A stretch of 11,500 bases of DNA. It comes from Spirochaetaceae bacterium (GTDB lineage: Bacteria > Spirochaetota > Spirochaetia > Treponematales > Breznakiellaceae). The translations under genes were made by a program, and so were the position numbers. The notes under the pieces were generated by a model. It had not been told where the DNA came from. It did not search any database and saw nothing but the letters and a program-made list of their open reading frames with translations. Shown in pieces: positions 1 to 7,308 of this stretch (within the stretch, counting starts at the first letter, position 1; each line of letters opens with the position of its first letter). The DNA is taken from the NCBI GenBank assembly GCA_031269165.1, contig JAISZQ010000111.1, positions 1 to 11,500 on the forward strand, in the 5' to 3' direction.

Positions 1-50
1 GGGGACAAAACCATGCGGTGCATGGTGACCCACGCAAGCGTGGGTTTTGT
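1..50. repeat. Compact three-way-junction-like inverted repeat
   Basis: Three perfect stems nest here. The outer stem is ACAAAA (5-10) with TTTTGT (45-50). Inside it sit CCATGC (11-16) with GCATGG (20-25) around a GGT loop, and CCCACGC (29-35) with GCGTGGG (38-44). Almost every base is paired, in the form of a three-way junction. No gene was seen. It may be the end of a repeat that starts left of the window. The strand of any transcript is unknown. Confidence 0.55.
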
Positions 51-60
51 GGGCGTACCT

Positions 61-195
61 TAAGCAAACCCGATAAGCGCAAGCGGCGGTTTGCTCAGCG
101 TCCACGGACGGACGCAGGACTGAAAGCAAATGCGTAGCATTTGCCGCGCCCCGACCCGGAAGTCCGAAGCAGGACGCTGAGGGCTGTAGGGAGAC
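61..195 (+). repeat. Structured intergenic repeat module A, copy 1
   Basis: Stems seen directly: AGCAAACC (63-70) with GGTTTGCT (88-95); CTCAGCGTCC (94-103) with GGACGCTGAG (172-181), enclosing GGACT (117-121) with AGTCC (161-165) and GCAAATGC (126-133) with GCATTTGC (137-144). A divergent copy lies inverted at about 1782-1908. Bases 144-167 match the complement of 1824-1847 at 23 of 24 positions. The hairpins flanking that conserved core occupy the same places in both copies but have different stem sequences. No coding potential was recognised. It could be a structured RNA, a miniature mobile element or a DNA-level structure. Confidence 0.6.
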
Positions 196-202
196 CCCCG
201 AA

Positions 203-236
203 GGCATCAAAGATGCCCGGCATCCTAACGGATGCC
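203..236. repeat. Twin perfect hairpins
   Basis: Two adjacent hairpins share almost the same stem: GGCATC (203-208) with GATGCC (212-217) and loop AAA, then GGCATCC (219-225) with GGATGCC (230-236) and loop TAAC. They sit directly before the dispersed 52-base repeat at 240-291. A different perfect hairpin (8448-8468) holds the same place before the second copy of that repeat. Confidence 0.55.
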
Positions 237-239
237 CCG

Positions 240-291
240 CCCCCGGATCACAGCGGAGGCTTGCATCTCGCAGGGTTTTTGAACAGGCTCT
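240..291 (+). repeat. Dispersed 52-base repeat (module B), copy 1
   Basis: This segment aligns without gaps to 8472-8523 with 47 of 52 bases identical. The shared 3' end reads GTTTTTGAACAGGCTCT, the same motif that forms the ends of the composite element at 8183-8524 and, in a variant form, the palindrome at 11191-11248. It has no reading frame of note. Confidence 0.75.
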
Positions 292-314
292 AAGAATCTT
301 CACGTTGTTGACAG
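292..314 (+). repeat. TTGTTGACA-type short dispersed repeat, copy 1
   Basis: Bases 292-312 match 1971-1991 at 20 of 21 positions, and the core TTGTTGACAG is shared with 8223-8238 (inverted), 8383-8398 and 10641-10656. The TTGACA looks like a -35 box, but no good -10 box follows at 16-18 bases (AACTGT at 331), so it is called a repeat and not a promoter. Confidence 0.6.
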
Positions 315-365
315 TGGGCTTGTAACGGTCAACTGTTTCGGTATTGCCGGAGCATTCGTGGTATA

Positions 366-394
366 TTGACCATCCGTTTGTTTTTTGGTATCAT
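366..394 (+). promoter_or_regulatory. Probable sigma-70-type promoter of the enolase gene
   Basis: A -35 box TTGACC (366-371) and a -10 box TATCAT (389-394) are separated by 17 bases. This would start transcription near base 401 and give a leader of about 23 bases that contains the ribosome binding site GAGGAG (412-417). No operator or riboswitch was recognised in the short leader. Confidence 0.55.
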
Positions 395-423
395 GGGGCA
401 TTCTGTTATTCGAGGAGAGAACT

Positions 424-1719
424 ATGAGTTATATTGAGCAGGTACAGGCGTGGGAGGTTTTGGACTCACGCGGCAACCCCACGGTCGAGGTGGAGGTTAT
501 TCTGGATGACGGCGCGTCAGGCAGGGCGATTGTTCCGTCCGGCGCGTCAACGGGCGAACATGAGGCGGTCGAGTTGCGTGACGGCGACAAGAGCCGTTAC
601 TTGGGCAAGGGCGTGTTGAAGGCAGTGGACAACGTGAATAACGTGATCGCCGATGCGGTCGAGGGGCTTGAGGCCGCCGATCAGGTCGATGTGGACCGCA
701 CGATGATCGAGCTTGACGGCACGGAGAACAAGAGTAAACTCGGCGCGAACGCGATTCTCGGCGTGTCGATGGCTACGGCGGTCGCGGCTGCCGAGTCGGT
801 GGGTCTCCCGTTGTACAAGTACTTGGGCGGCATTCACACGGCCCTTCTGCCCGTGCCGATGGCGAACATCATCAACGGCGGCAAACATTCCGACAATAAA
901 GTGGATTTTCAGGAATTCATGGTGATGCCGATCGGCGCGCCCACGATGCGGGAAGCGGTTCGCTGGACGGCGGAGGTCTTTCACAACCTGAAGGCCCTGT
1001 TGAAAGACGCAGGCAAGAACACGGCGGTCGGCGACGAGGGCGGGTTTGCCCCGGACATCGCCAACGAGGAGGCCCTCCAGTTTATCGTGAAGGCTATCGA
1101 AAAAGCCGGATACAAGGCGGACAAAGAACAGTTCGGCATTGCGATGGACTGCGCGAGTTCCGAGCTTTTTGAAGAAGGCGGCGGCAAGGGCTACAAGTTC
1201 TGGAAGTCCAACCCCGGCGAAGTCCTTTCGGCGGACGACATGATCGCGCTCTACGAGAAGTGGGTCGCCAAATACCCGATCATCTCGATTGAAGACCCGC
1301 TCGACCAGAACGACTGGACCGGTTACGTCAACATGACGAAGAAACTCGGCTCAAAGATCCAGATTGTCGGCGACGACTTCTTCGTGACCAACACCAAGCG
1401 TCTTCAACGTGGCATTAAGGAAGGAAGCTGTAATTCCATCCTCATCAAGGTGAACCAGATCGGCACCGTTACCGAGACCTACGAGGCGATTGAGATGGCC
1501 AAGCGGGCCGGGTACACCGCCGTGGTTTCCCACCGCTCAGGCGAAACGGAGGACACGTTCATCGCCGACCTCGTTGTCGCGCTGGAGACGGGACAGATCA
1601 AGACCGGTTCCATGAGCCGCACCGACCGCGTTGCCAAGTACAACCAGCTTATGCGGATAGAGGACGAGCTCGCCGGAACCGCCCTGTATGCGGGAAAGAG
1701 CGCGTTCTACAACCTTTAG
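424..1719 (+). CDS. eno: Enolase (phosphopyruvate hydratase)
   Basis: Cytoplasmic glycolytic enzyme that interconverts 2-phosphoglycerate and phosphoenolpyruvate with Mg2+. The 431-residue length is normal for the family. Motifs visible: LDSRGNPT near the start, the mobile loop SGASTGEHE (39-47), QEF with E164, GDEGGF with E205 as acid/base partner, metal ligands D242 (AMDCAS), E290 (SIEDP) and D317 (GDDF), catalytic K342 (IKVNQIGT), and SHRSGET with H370, R371 and S372. The frame stays open upstream to a TTG at 385, but the ATG at 424 is preferred because GAGGAG lies six bases before it and the family starts close to this residue. It is the only rightward gene, with its own promoter, and converges on the ftsK cluster. 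All key residues are present, so it should be functional. Confidence 0.98.
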   Translation: MSYIEQVQAWEVLDSRGNPTVEVEVILDDGASGRAIVPSGASTGEHEAVELRDGDKSRYLGKGVLKAVDNVNNVIADAVEGLEAADQVDVDRTMIELDGTENKSKLGANAILGVSMATAVAAAESVGLPLYKYLGGIHTALLPVPMANIINGGKHSDNKVDFQEFMVMPIGAPTMREAVRWTAEVFHNLKALLKDAGKNTAVGDEGGFAPDIANEEALQFIVKAIEKAGYKADKEQFGIAMDCASSELFEEGGGKGYKFWKSNPGEVLSADDMIALYEKWVAKYPIISIEDPLDQNDWTGYVNMTKKLGSKIQIVGDDFFVTNTKRLQRGIKEGSCNSILIKVNQIGTVTETYEAIEMAKRAGYTAVVSHRSGETEDTFIADLVVALETGQIKTGSMSRTDRVAKYNQLMRIEDELAGTALYAGKSAFYNL

Positions 1720-1728
1720 ATCGAACAA

Positions 1729-1774
1729 ATCACGTGAACCGCAGAGAGCGGTGTTATCTGCGGTTCGCGGTGAT
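1729..1774. repeat. Hairpin just downstream of eno
   Basis: ATCACGTGAACCGCAGA (1729-1745) pairs with 1757-1774 through about 16 base pairs with one bulge and one mismatch, closing an 11-base loop. It begins nine bases after the enolase stop codon. No T-run follows, so it may stabilise the mRNA 3' end or be a repeat more than an intrinsic terminator. Related wording (ATCACGG, GAACC, GCAGAT) occurs at 8067-8155. Confidence 0.5.
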
Positions 1775-1781
1775 GAAGGTT

Positions 1782-1908
1782 GGGGCGTTGCGGGGGCAAC
1801 TCTGCCGTCCTCAACATCCTGTTTCGGACTTCCGGGCCGGGGCGCGGCACACGTGCTTCAGTAATGCGCCCGTTTGGGGACGTGGCAACCTGTTGCCGTC
1901 CCTCTTTT
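1782..1908 (-). repeat. Structured intergenic repeat module A, copy 2 (inverted, divergent)
   Basis: Read on the minus strand this aligns to 61-195. Matching landmarks in order are the TTGC-then-CGTCC block, GCGCA followed by ACTGAA, the hairpin, the 24-base core (1824-1847, one mismatch), then CAGGA and TGAGG. Where copy 1 has the stem GCAAATGC/GCATTTGC, this copy has a short GCAC/GTGC stem. Where copy 1 has AGCAAACC/GGTTTGCT, this copy has GGCAAC/GTTGCC. The hairpins have thus changed sequence while keeping position. Confidence 0.5.
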
Positions 1909-1910
1909 AT
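1877..1910 (+). terminator. Possible intrinsic terminator for eno
   Basis: GGGACG (1877-1882) and GGCAAC (1884-1889) pair with GTTGC-CGTCCC (1892-1902) around a very short loop, followed on the plus strand by CTCTTTTAT. The GC-rich stem plus T-rich tail fits an intrinsic terminator about 160 bases after the enolase stop. The stem is also part of repeat module A copy 2, so the T-run could be chance. Confidence 0.4.
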
Positions 1911-1970
1911 ACATTCGCCGATTCAAATCTGAAGCGCGAAAAAGGCATTCGTTACCCACGCAACAATAAT

Positions 1971-1991
1971 AAGAATCTTTACGTTGTTGAC
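1971..1991 (+). repeat. TTGTTGAC-type short dispersed repeat, copy 2
   Basis: Identical to 292-312 at 20 of 21 positions. It is followed by GGTGTTCACCCG (1995-2006), a string that also occurs in the right arm of the palindrome at 10211-10353. It lies between the convergent enolase and ftsK genes. Confidence 0.55.
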
Positions 1992-2042
1992 CATGGTGTT
2001 CACCCGTCGAAGCCTTACCCTGCCGCATAGTCTGCAGAATCG

Positions 2043-4916
2043 CTACACGGCACGCAGGAGTTCGCGGGGCTTTGACCCCTGGGCAGGACCGACGAGCCCG
2101 TGACTTTCCATGAGTTCGACGAGGCGGGCGGCGCGGTTGTAGCCGATTTTGAGGCGGCGCTGGATGTAACTGGCGGAGGCGCGGCCTTGCAGGCGGACGA
2201 TTTCGGTGGCTTTCTCGTAGAGCGGGTCTTCGGCGCCGTCGAGGAATTCCTCGTCCCGCTCGTCCTCTTCGTCAAAGAAGATCTCGTCGTCGATATAATC
2301 CGGTTCGCCTAAGGTTTTCACGTAGCCTACGACGCGCTCGACTTCTTCTTCCGAGACAAACGCGCCCTGCATACGCACGGGGAAAGGGTCGGCCGCGCCC
2401 GAATAGAGCATATCGCCCTTGCCCAGCAGTTTTTCCGCGCCGGTCGCGTCGATGATGATACGGCTGTCGATCTGCCCGGCAACCATGAAGGCGATGCGGC
2501 TGGGGACGTTGCTCTTGATGAGGCCGGTTATCACGTCGGTGGAGGGACGCTGGGTGGCAAGGACTAAGTGGATGCCCACGGCGCGGCTCTTCGCGGCAAG
2601 GCGGGCGACCGTCTGTTCCAGTTCTTTCCCGGTGGTGGCCATGAGGTCGGCAAACTCGTCGATCACGACGACGAGGTAGGGCATATGTTCGGCCGCGATG
2701 CGCTGTTCCTTGATGCGGGCGTTGTAACTCTTGATGTCGCGGACGTGCATCGAGTCGAGACAATTGTAGCGGCGTTCCATCTCGCAGATGCAGTACTGGA
2801 GGGCTTGCAGGGCCCGCTTGGGTTCGGTGATGACCGGCGCGAGGAGGTGCGGGATGTCGTTGTAGAGGTTAAGCTCGACGATTTTCGGGTCAACAAGGAG
2901 GAGGCGGCACTCCGCAGGATGACGGCGGTAGAGGATCGAGAGGATGAGCGTGTTGACGCAGACCGACTTCCCCGACCCGGTAGACCCGGCAATGAGGAGG
3001 TGGGGCATCGTGGCAAGGTCGATGGTGACGGCCTCGCCCGCAACGTCTTTGCCCAGCACGACGGGAATGCCCACCCTTTTCGCGGTATCTTTGTGCCCGC
3101 CTCCCGTTACCTCGTCCTCGATCAACTCGCGGAACGAGACGATGTTGCGCTTGGCGTTGGGTATCTCGATGCCGACAGCGTGTTTGCCGGGAATGGGCGC
3201 GACGATACGGACCGAGGCGGCGGCGAGGCGCATCGCTATGTTGTCCTGAAGGTTCACGATGCGGGAAAGTTTGACCCCCGGCGCGGGCAACACTTCAAAC
3301 ATCGTGATGACCGGGCCTTTCCGTATGCCGACGACATCGGCCTCAATGTTGAACTCGAAGAGCGTCTCTTTGAGAATACGCGCCGCATCCCGTGTGGCAT
3401 CGTCGATGATCCAGTATTGGCCGTCGGGGTATTCCTTGAGGATGCCCTCGATGGGGATTTCGTAGTTGACCGGAGAAACGCGGTAAGGGGCGGCGTGCGG
3501 GAGGGGCCGCGTGAACGAGCCCTGTTCGGCCGGTTCGTCAAACGCACAATCCGTTGCGACCGCGACGTCAGGTGTCGCTTCATCAGTTTCTTCTATTATA
3601 ATGGGGGGAACGAGCGACCCCATAGGCGCATCAAGCGCGGCAAGAGTAGGTTCTTCGAGTTCCCCGCATTCTTCCGGTTCATCCGGTTCATCGAGGGTTC
3701 CAACTTCACCCAGTTCATCAAGAGGTTCAACCTCCGCCACGACCGGCTCGGCATCCTTATCGATAACGCCGCTGAAATCGTCAAGGACTACCGGGGTTGC
3801 TCCCCGCTCATCAAGTTCTTCACGGGTATCGGGGGTATGCGGGGAATCGAGGCCGTGAACCCGTTCCACCGGGGCATCACGAGCATCAAGGGCCGCGCGT
3901 TCATCGGGCGCGTTCTGCGGCATTTCAGCGAGCAAGTCGTTTAACACCATGTCAAGATCGGTGAGCGCGGGGCTGAGTGATTCGATGGCGTCGATAGTAT
4001 TGATAACATCGGTAGTATTGATAACATTGGTCGTATCAATCACATCGGGAGTATCGGTACCATCGGCAACATCGGGAGTATCGTGCAAATCACCGTCGGC
4101 CGCGCCCTCGGGAATAGCAATGCCGGGCTCACAGAGCAAATCCTCCAGCAGGTCGTTATCCGGGCCGTTATCGCTAGCGGTAAACGCCGGGTCGGCTTCC
4201 AAGATCACATCGTCAACGGGGTTCGGCAGTGCCGGTTCCTTGACCAAGGGAATTTCCCCGTAATAGAGGGGATTCCTGATGACGGTAAAAGGCTCGGTGT
4301 AACTCGGCATATCGGGATGATCTTCGGCAAAATCGAGAATAGTCCCCGTGCGGAGGCGTTCGTTCAGGTCGGCCTCGCTCAGGGTCGTTTTCCGCGCTTT
4401 TGGCGGAACGGGGTAACGGAACTCTTTCCGGCGCATGGGCGTGTGCGGGAAGAGTTTGTAGGCAAGTGCCCCGATGATCACGGTTTCCATAAGGGCGATG
4501 GCAACGATTGTTACGCTGAACCCATGCGGGCCCAGCACGGTGAGAACGGGTGAATTTTCGGCAAACCGGGCGAATTCGCGGGTATGGTAAAATCCGGCGG
4601 CCAGCGTAAAGAACGGGACGATACTGGTATCGAGCGCGAAGATGGCGCGGGGCGAAAAAACCGGCGACCACAGGATCGTCGCGCCCCACACGAACCATGC
4701 GGGAACAAGAAATGAAAGCAACCCGTAGGCGTTGAGAAACACGTTGCCCAGCCCTTTCCGTGAATCGCCGGGGACGGCGAGCGCGACGGCAATGCAGACA
4801 ACGACCGTTGCGGCCAAAAGAACGAGCGCAAAGGCGGTCGCAATCGAAACATTACGCGCAATTGAGGCGTTGCGGGTCAAACCATTTTTTGCGGAAAATA
4901 AACTGCCGACTTTCAT
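2043..4916 (-). CDS. ftsK: DNA translocase FtsK/SpoIIIE family
   Basis: Membrane-anchored hexameric ATPase that pumps chromosomal DNA through the closing septum and, in known systems, activates XerC/D dimer resolution. Length is 957 residues. Residues about 26-155 hold four hydrophobic helices. Residues about 165-475 form an acidic, Pro/Asp/Glu-rich linker with a tandem repeat at 291-314. The motor follows: Walker A GSTGSGKS (644-651), LVDPKIVEL (674-682), Walker B VVVIDEFADL (749-758), LATQRPS (786-792), and DSR plus GAEKLLGKGDML (817-837). The C-terminal DNA-reading gamma domain is about 897-957, with QRRLKIGYNRAARL and LVGPAQGSKPREL. The ATG lies three bases after the stop of the upstream transglycosylase gene and lacks a strong ribosome binding site of its own, so coupled translation is likely. 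It appears intact. The symbol ftsK follows family convention. Confidence 0.96.
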   Translation of the reverse strand: MKVGSLFSAKNGLTRNASIARNVSIATAFALVLLAATVVVCIAVALAVPGDSRKGLGNVFLNAYGLLSFLVPAWFVWGATILWSPVFSPRAIFALDTSIVPFFTLAAGFYHTREFARFAENSPVLTVLGPHGFSVTIVAIALMETVIIGALAYKLFPHTPMRRKEFRYPVPPKARKTTLSEADLNERLRTGTILDFAEDHPDMPSYTEPFTVIRNPLYYGEIPLVKEPALPNPVDDVILEADPAFTASDNGPDNDLLEDLLCEPGIAIPEGAADGDLHDTPDVADGTDTPDVIDTTNVINTTDVINTIDAIESLSPALTDLDMVLNDLLAEMPQNAPDERAALDARDAPVERVHGLDSPHTPDTREELDERGATPVVLDDFSGVIDKDAEPVVAEVEPLDELGEVGTLDEPDEPEECGELEEPTLAALDAPMGSLVPPIIIEETDEATPDVAVATDCAFDEPAEQGSFTRPLPHAAPYRVSPVNYEIPIEGILKEYPDGQYWIIDDATRDAARILKETLFEFNIEADVVGIRKGPVITMFEVLPAPGVKLSRIVNLQDNIAMRLAAASVRIVAPIPGKHAVGIEIPNAKRNIVSFRELIEDEVTGGGHKDTAKRVGIPVVLGKDVAGEAVTIDLATMPHLLIAGSTGSGKSVCVNTLILSILYRRHPAECRLLLVDPKIVELNLYNDIPHLLAPVITEPKRALQALQYCICEMERRYNCLDSMHVRDIKSYNARIKEQRIAAEHMPYLVVVIDEFADLMATTGKELEQTVARLAAKSRAVGIHLVLATQRPSTDVITGLIKSNVPSRIAFMVAGQIDSRIIIDATGAEKLLGKGDMLYSGAADPFPVRMQGAFVSEEEVERVVGYVKTLGEPDYIDDEIFFDEEDERDEEFLDGAEDPLYEKATEIVRLQGRASASYIQRRLKIGYNRAARLVELMESHGLVGPAQGSKPRELLRAV
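3975..4046 (-). repeat. 18-base tandem repeat inside the ftsK linker
   Basis: Four six-residue units are encoded in a row: DVIDTT, NVINTT, DVINTI and DAIESL (residues 291-314). A TPDV unit occurs twice just before them. The units fall in the disordered acidic linker, where length changes are tolerated. The DNA shows matching near-identical blocks such as GTATTGATAACAT. Confidence 0.65.
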
Positions 4917-4919
4917 AAA

Positions 4920-7301
4920 CTAATTACCGAGAATATCGGCAATAAACGTGTCGGACTTAAGAGAAAAAGCGGAATAGTCGTAAAGAATCGCGGAGGCGAG
5001 GACTTTTTTCCCGTATTCGCGGGTTTCTTTGATGTCGAGGCTCTCCATAAACAGGTCGGGCGGGAGATTGGAAGCGCGGGCGAGGCGGCGTATTCGGGTG
5101 GGCCCGCCGTTGTAAGACAGAATCGCGTGTAACGGCGTCTCCTGCGTGTTCAGAAGATGGCGGAGAAAGGATGTCCCAATGTGAATGTTGGCCTCAGGGT
5201 TTGCCCGGTCAACCGTACCGTCCACAACATAGTCGGGGCCGCCCTGTACCGCGATTGTCCGGGCCGTATCAAGCGCGGTTTCAGGCATAAGCTGCATGAG
5301 GCCGCCCGCCCCGGCCCGCGAAACGATGTCGGGGATGAAGATGCTCTCCGTGCGGATAACCCCGAAGAGAATCCCCTCGTCGATGGCATACTGTTTTGCA
5401 TAGGCGCTCACGAGTTCCGCATAACCACGGGGATAGAACAGCGCGATGTCGGGAGGCGTTACGACAAAGTCCGGGCGTTTCATGTAAACGACGCACAGCC
5501 GTATCGCCTCGCCCCAGAACCCTTCGTCGCTCACCATGCTGACCAACACGCGCAGTTCGTCAAGCGGCAACGTTTCCGCATAATCCTTGATCCATGCGGC
5601 GGCGTAGTTCTTCGCGCCGTAGGTGAAAAACCCTTCCAAAAACAGGCCTTCTTTCGTGGTAATGGCGGTCCCGGCGGCCTCTTCGCGCTTCTCGATGTCG
5701 ATAAACGCAGGCTCTTTCCCCAGCCTGAACCCCGCCATCGCCCGGTAATAGAGAAACGCCTCATCGTAATAGTAGGGCGCGGCAGTTTCGTTGTAAGCGA
5801 TGGCAAAAAAGGCATCGGGGGGCCTGTCAATCGGGTTGGTACGCCCTTCCTCCAGTGCCCGGCCGATGATATAGGCGTATTTTGCGCGGGTACGGCCTGA
5901 GTTTCCCTGTTCTACCGCCTGAAAAAGCCGGACAAGGGTGCTCCATCTCTTTCGTTCCACTGCCCATTGCGCGACCCGGTCATAAAGATCGGCAAAATAG
6001 TCACCGTCATGCCATTTGTCCGCCCATTGTTCTAAAAGCGCGATGCCCGTTTCTATCTTTTTGTTGAATCCCATCTCGACGATATACCATATACAGGCAT
6101 CCCGCTGTTCATCGTCGGGCGCGATCTCAACGGCGCGGGTAAAATATTCGGCGGCACGATCCGGCTTGCCGCTTGAACGCATCATGCGCCCGGCATAGTA
6201 GAGGCACTTGTAACGGAAATCGGGGGATTCGGGGGATTCCCTCGCCGTTTGAGAATCCCCTGCCGTCTGAGCGTCTCCCAACGCGGCTTCCGCCTCCCAA
6301 CGGGTAAAAAGAGCCGCCCCGTCTTCCTGATTGCCGCCGTAGAGGAACGCCCGCCCCAGATCGGTGAAGAGGTCCCCGTTGCGGGAAAACAGCCGGGCGT
6401 CATGCGCGTAGGACAACCGGAACAGCGCGAGCGCGTTCCCGTAGGCATAATCGGCGGTGAGGAACCGCCCGCGAACCGCGTTCTCTTCGGCTTTGGAAAA
6501 GGGAACGAGTTCACGCAACATGATCTCTTCCCAGCACCAGCGCCGGGCGGCATCAATCTCGCCTGAGAGAAAGAAGGCACTTATTTCACGAGGAAGCCCC
6601 GCTTCCTCGTCAGGTACCGCCTCATCATGAAGCGCCGCTTCCTCGTAAAGCGCCGCCTCATCATGAAGCACCGCTTCCTTGTGAAGCGCCGCGTCGTACG
6701 GGCCGCTTTTCGGGCTGCTTTGTATCAGCCGGGAGAGGAGCAGGAACGCGCTGTCCCAAGAAGTCATCGTTTCCGCGCCCTCGAAAACGGCTTGCCCCTT
6801 GTAGAGCGCAAGAACCTCGTCATAGGAACGCAACGTAAAAAACGAAGCCGCCTTCAAGGTACGGAGTGCCTGAGAATTTGCCTTAATCCTGATGATTTTA
6901 AGCGCGTGTTCCCGGTTCCGCAACACAAACGGACGGAGCCTCTGCGCCGCCTCATCCCGGACAACCTCATCCCGCAACGCCGTTTGGTAGAGACTGAAGA
7001 TAAACGCGTCCATACGGGCCGCCTTTTCGGGATCAAGGGGATCGGGAGAACCGGAACTCTCCGACGCGATCTTCTTTTCAAGCAGATATGCGGTGTAAAA
7101 AGCGGCGTTGGGCTTCTCCCTCGCGGCCCGTTCAACCAGAGCCAAATCCCATTCCAGAAGCTCGTTTATCCCGGCGGTCTCAAGTACTGCCGTAAATTCC
7201 CGGTAGGATGCGCCAATCAAGTCCCCCTGACAGCCAAAAAGCAGCAGAACAATGAGACCCGGAACATTCCACACAAACCGGTGGGGAAAAAGTGTTTTCA
7301 A
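4920..7301 (-). CDS. Soluble lytic transglycosylase (Slt-type) lipoprotein
   Basis: Envelope enzyme that cuts the MurNAc-GlcNAc bond of peptidoglycan to leave 1,6-anhydro-MurNAc ends. From the chosen TTG at 7301 it has 793 residues. Residues 1-24 form a lipoprotein signal: basic start, hydrophobic GLIVLLLF, then the lipobox end FGC. A long helical-repeat region covers about 30-620, as in Slt70-like proteins. The catalytic SLT domain is about 625-760: ESIF with probable catalytic glutamate E652, GLMQLMPETA (667-676), NPEANIHIGTSFL, SYNGGP (729-734) and REYGKKV. The frame is open for 96 more codons upstream, but these overlap the preceding gene, and the signal peptide favours this later start. 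No strong ribosome binding site is visible. The TTG lies seven bases after the upstream stop, suggesting coupling. GTG at 7262-7264 is a less likely start. Confidence 0.9.
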   Translation of the reverse strand: MKTLFPHRFVWNVPGLIVLLLFGCQGDLIGASYREFTAVLETAGINELLEWDLALVERAAREKPNAAFYTAYLLEKKIASESSGSPDPLDPEKAARMDAFIFSLYQTALRDEVVRDEAAQRLRPFVLRNREHALKIIRIKANSQALRTLKAASFFTLRSYDEVLALYKGQAVFEGAETMTSWDSAFLLLSRLIQSSPKSGPYDAALHKEAVLHDEAALYEEAALHDEAVPDEEAGLPREISAFFLSGEIDAARRWCWEEIMLRELVPFSKAEENAVRGRFLTADYAYGNALALFRLSYAHDARLFSRNGDLFTDLGRAFLYGGNQEDGAALFTRWEAEAALGDAQTAGDSQTARESPESPDFRYKCLYYAGRMMRSSGKPDRAAEYFTRAVEIAPDDEQRDACIWYIVEMGFNKKIETGIALLEQWADKWHDGDYFADLYDRVAQWAVERKRWSTLVRLFQAVEQGNSGRTRAKYAYIIGRALEEGRTNPIDRPPDAFFAIAYNETAAPYYYDEAFLYYRAMAGFRLGKEPAFIDIEKREEAAGTAITTKEGLFLEGFFTYGAKNYAAAWIKDYAETLPLDELRVLVSMVSDEGFWGEAIRLCVVYMKRPDFVVTPPDIALFYPRGYAELVSAYAKQYAIDEGILFGVIRTESIFIPDIVSRAGAGGLMQLMPETALDTARTIAVQGGPDYVVDGTVDRANPEANIHIGTSFLRHLLNTQETPLHAILSYNGGPTRIRRLARASNLPPDLFMESLDIKETREYGKKVLASAILYDYSAFSLKSDTFIADILGN
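6585..6692 (-). repeat. Six-copy 18-base tandem repeat inside the transglycosylase gene
   Basis: Six consecutive six-residue units are encoded: AALHKE, AVLHDE, AALYEE, AALHDE, AVPDEE and AGLPRE. The central units are nearly identical in DNA. The segment is an acidic insertion in the helical-repeat region and keeps the reading frame, as expected of a microsatellite-like expansion in a tolerant loop. Confidence 0.85.
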
Positions 7302-7308
7302 ATACCGG

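Noticed and set aside
61..291. A CRISPR array or integron attC array, given the series of hairpins
   Set aside because: The stems differ in sequence and spacing, there are no constant direct repeats with unique spacers, no cas genes, no integrase and no cassette frames.
308..336. A promoter using TTGACA at 308-313
   Set aside because: The -10 position at 17 bases is AACTGT, a poor match, while a better promoter lies at 366-394. The TTGACA is part of a dispersed repeat.
385..423. TTG start giving enolase 13 extra residues
   Set aside because: The ATG at 424 has a well-spaced GAGGAG and matches the usual enolase N-terminus. The TTG lies within the probable promoter.
1734..2030. A 98-codon open frame downstream of eno
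   Set aside because: It runs through the post-eno hairpin, module A copy 2 and a dispersed repeat, and has no ribosome binding site or recognisable product.
2568..3944. A 458-codon open frame on the plus strand
   Set aside because: It lies wholly antisense to the FtsK gene, whose motifs are unmistakable. The translation has no family features and follows the codon bias of the opposite strand.
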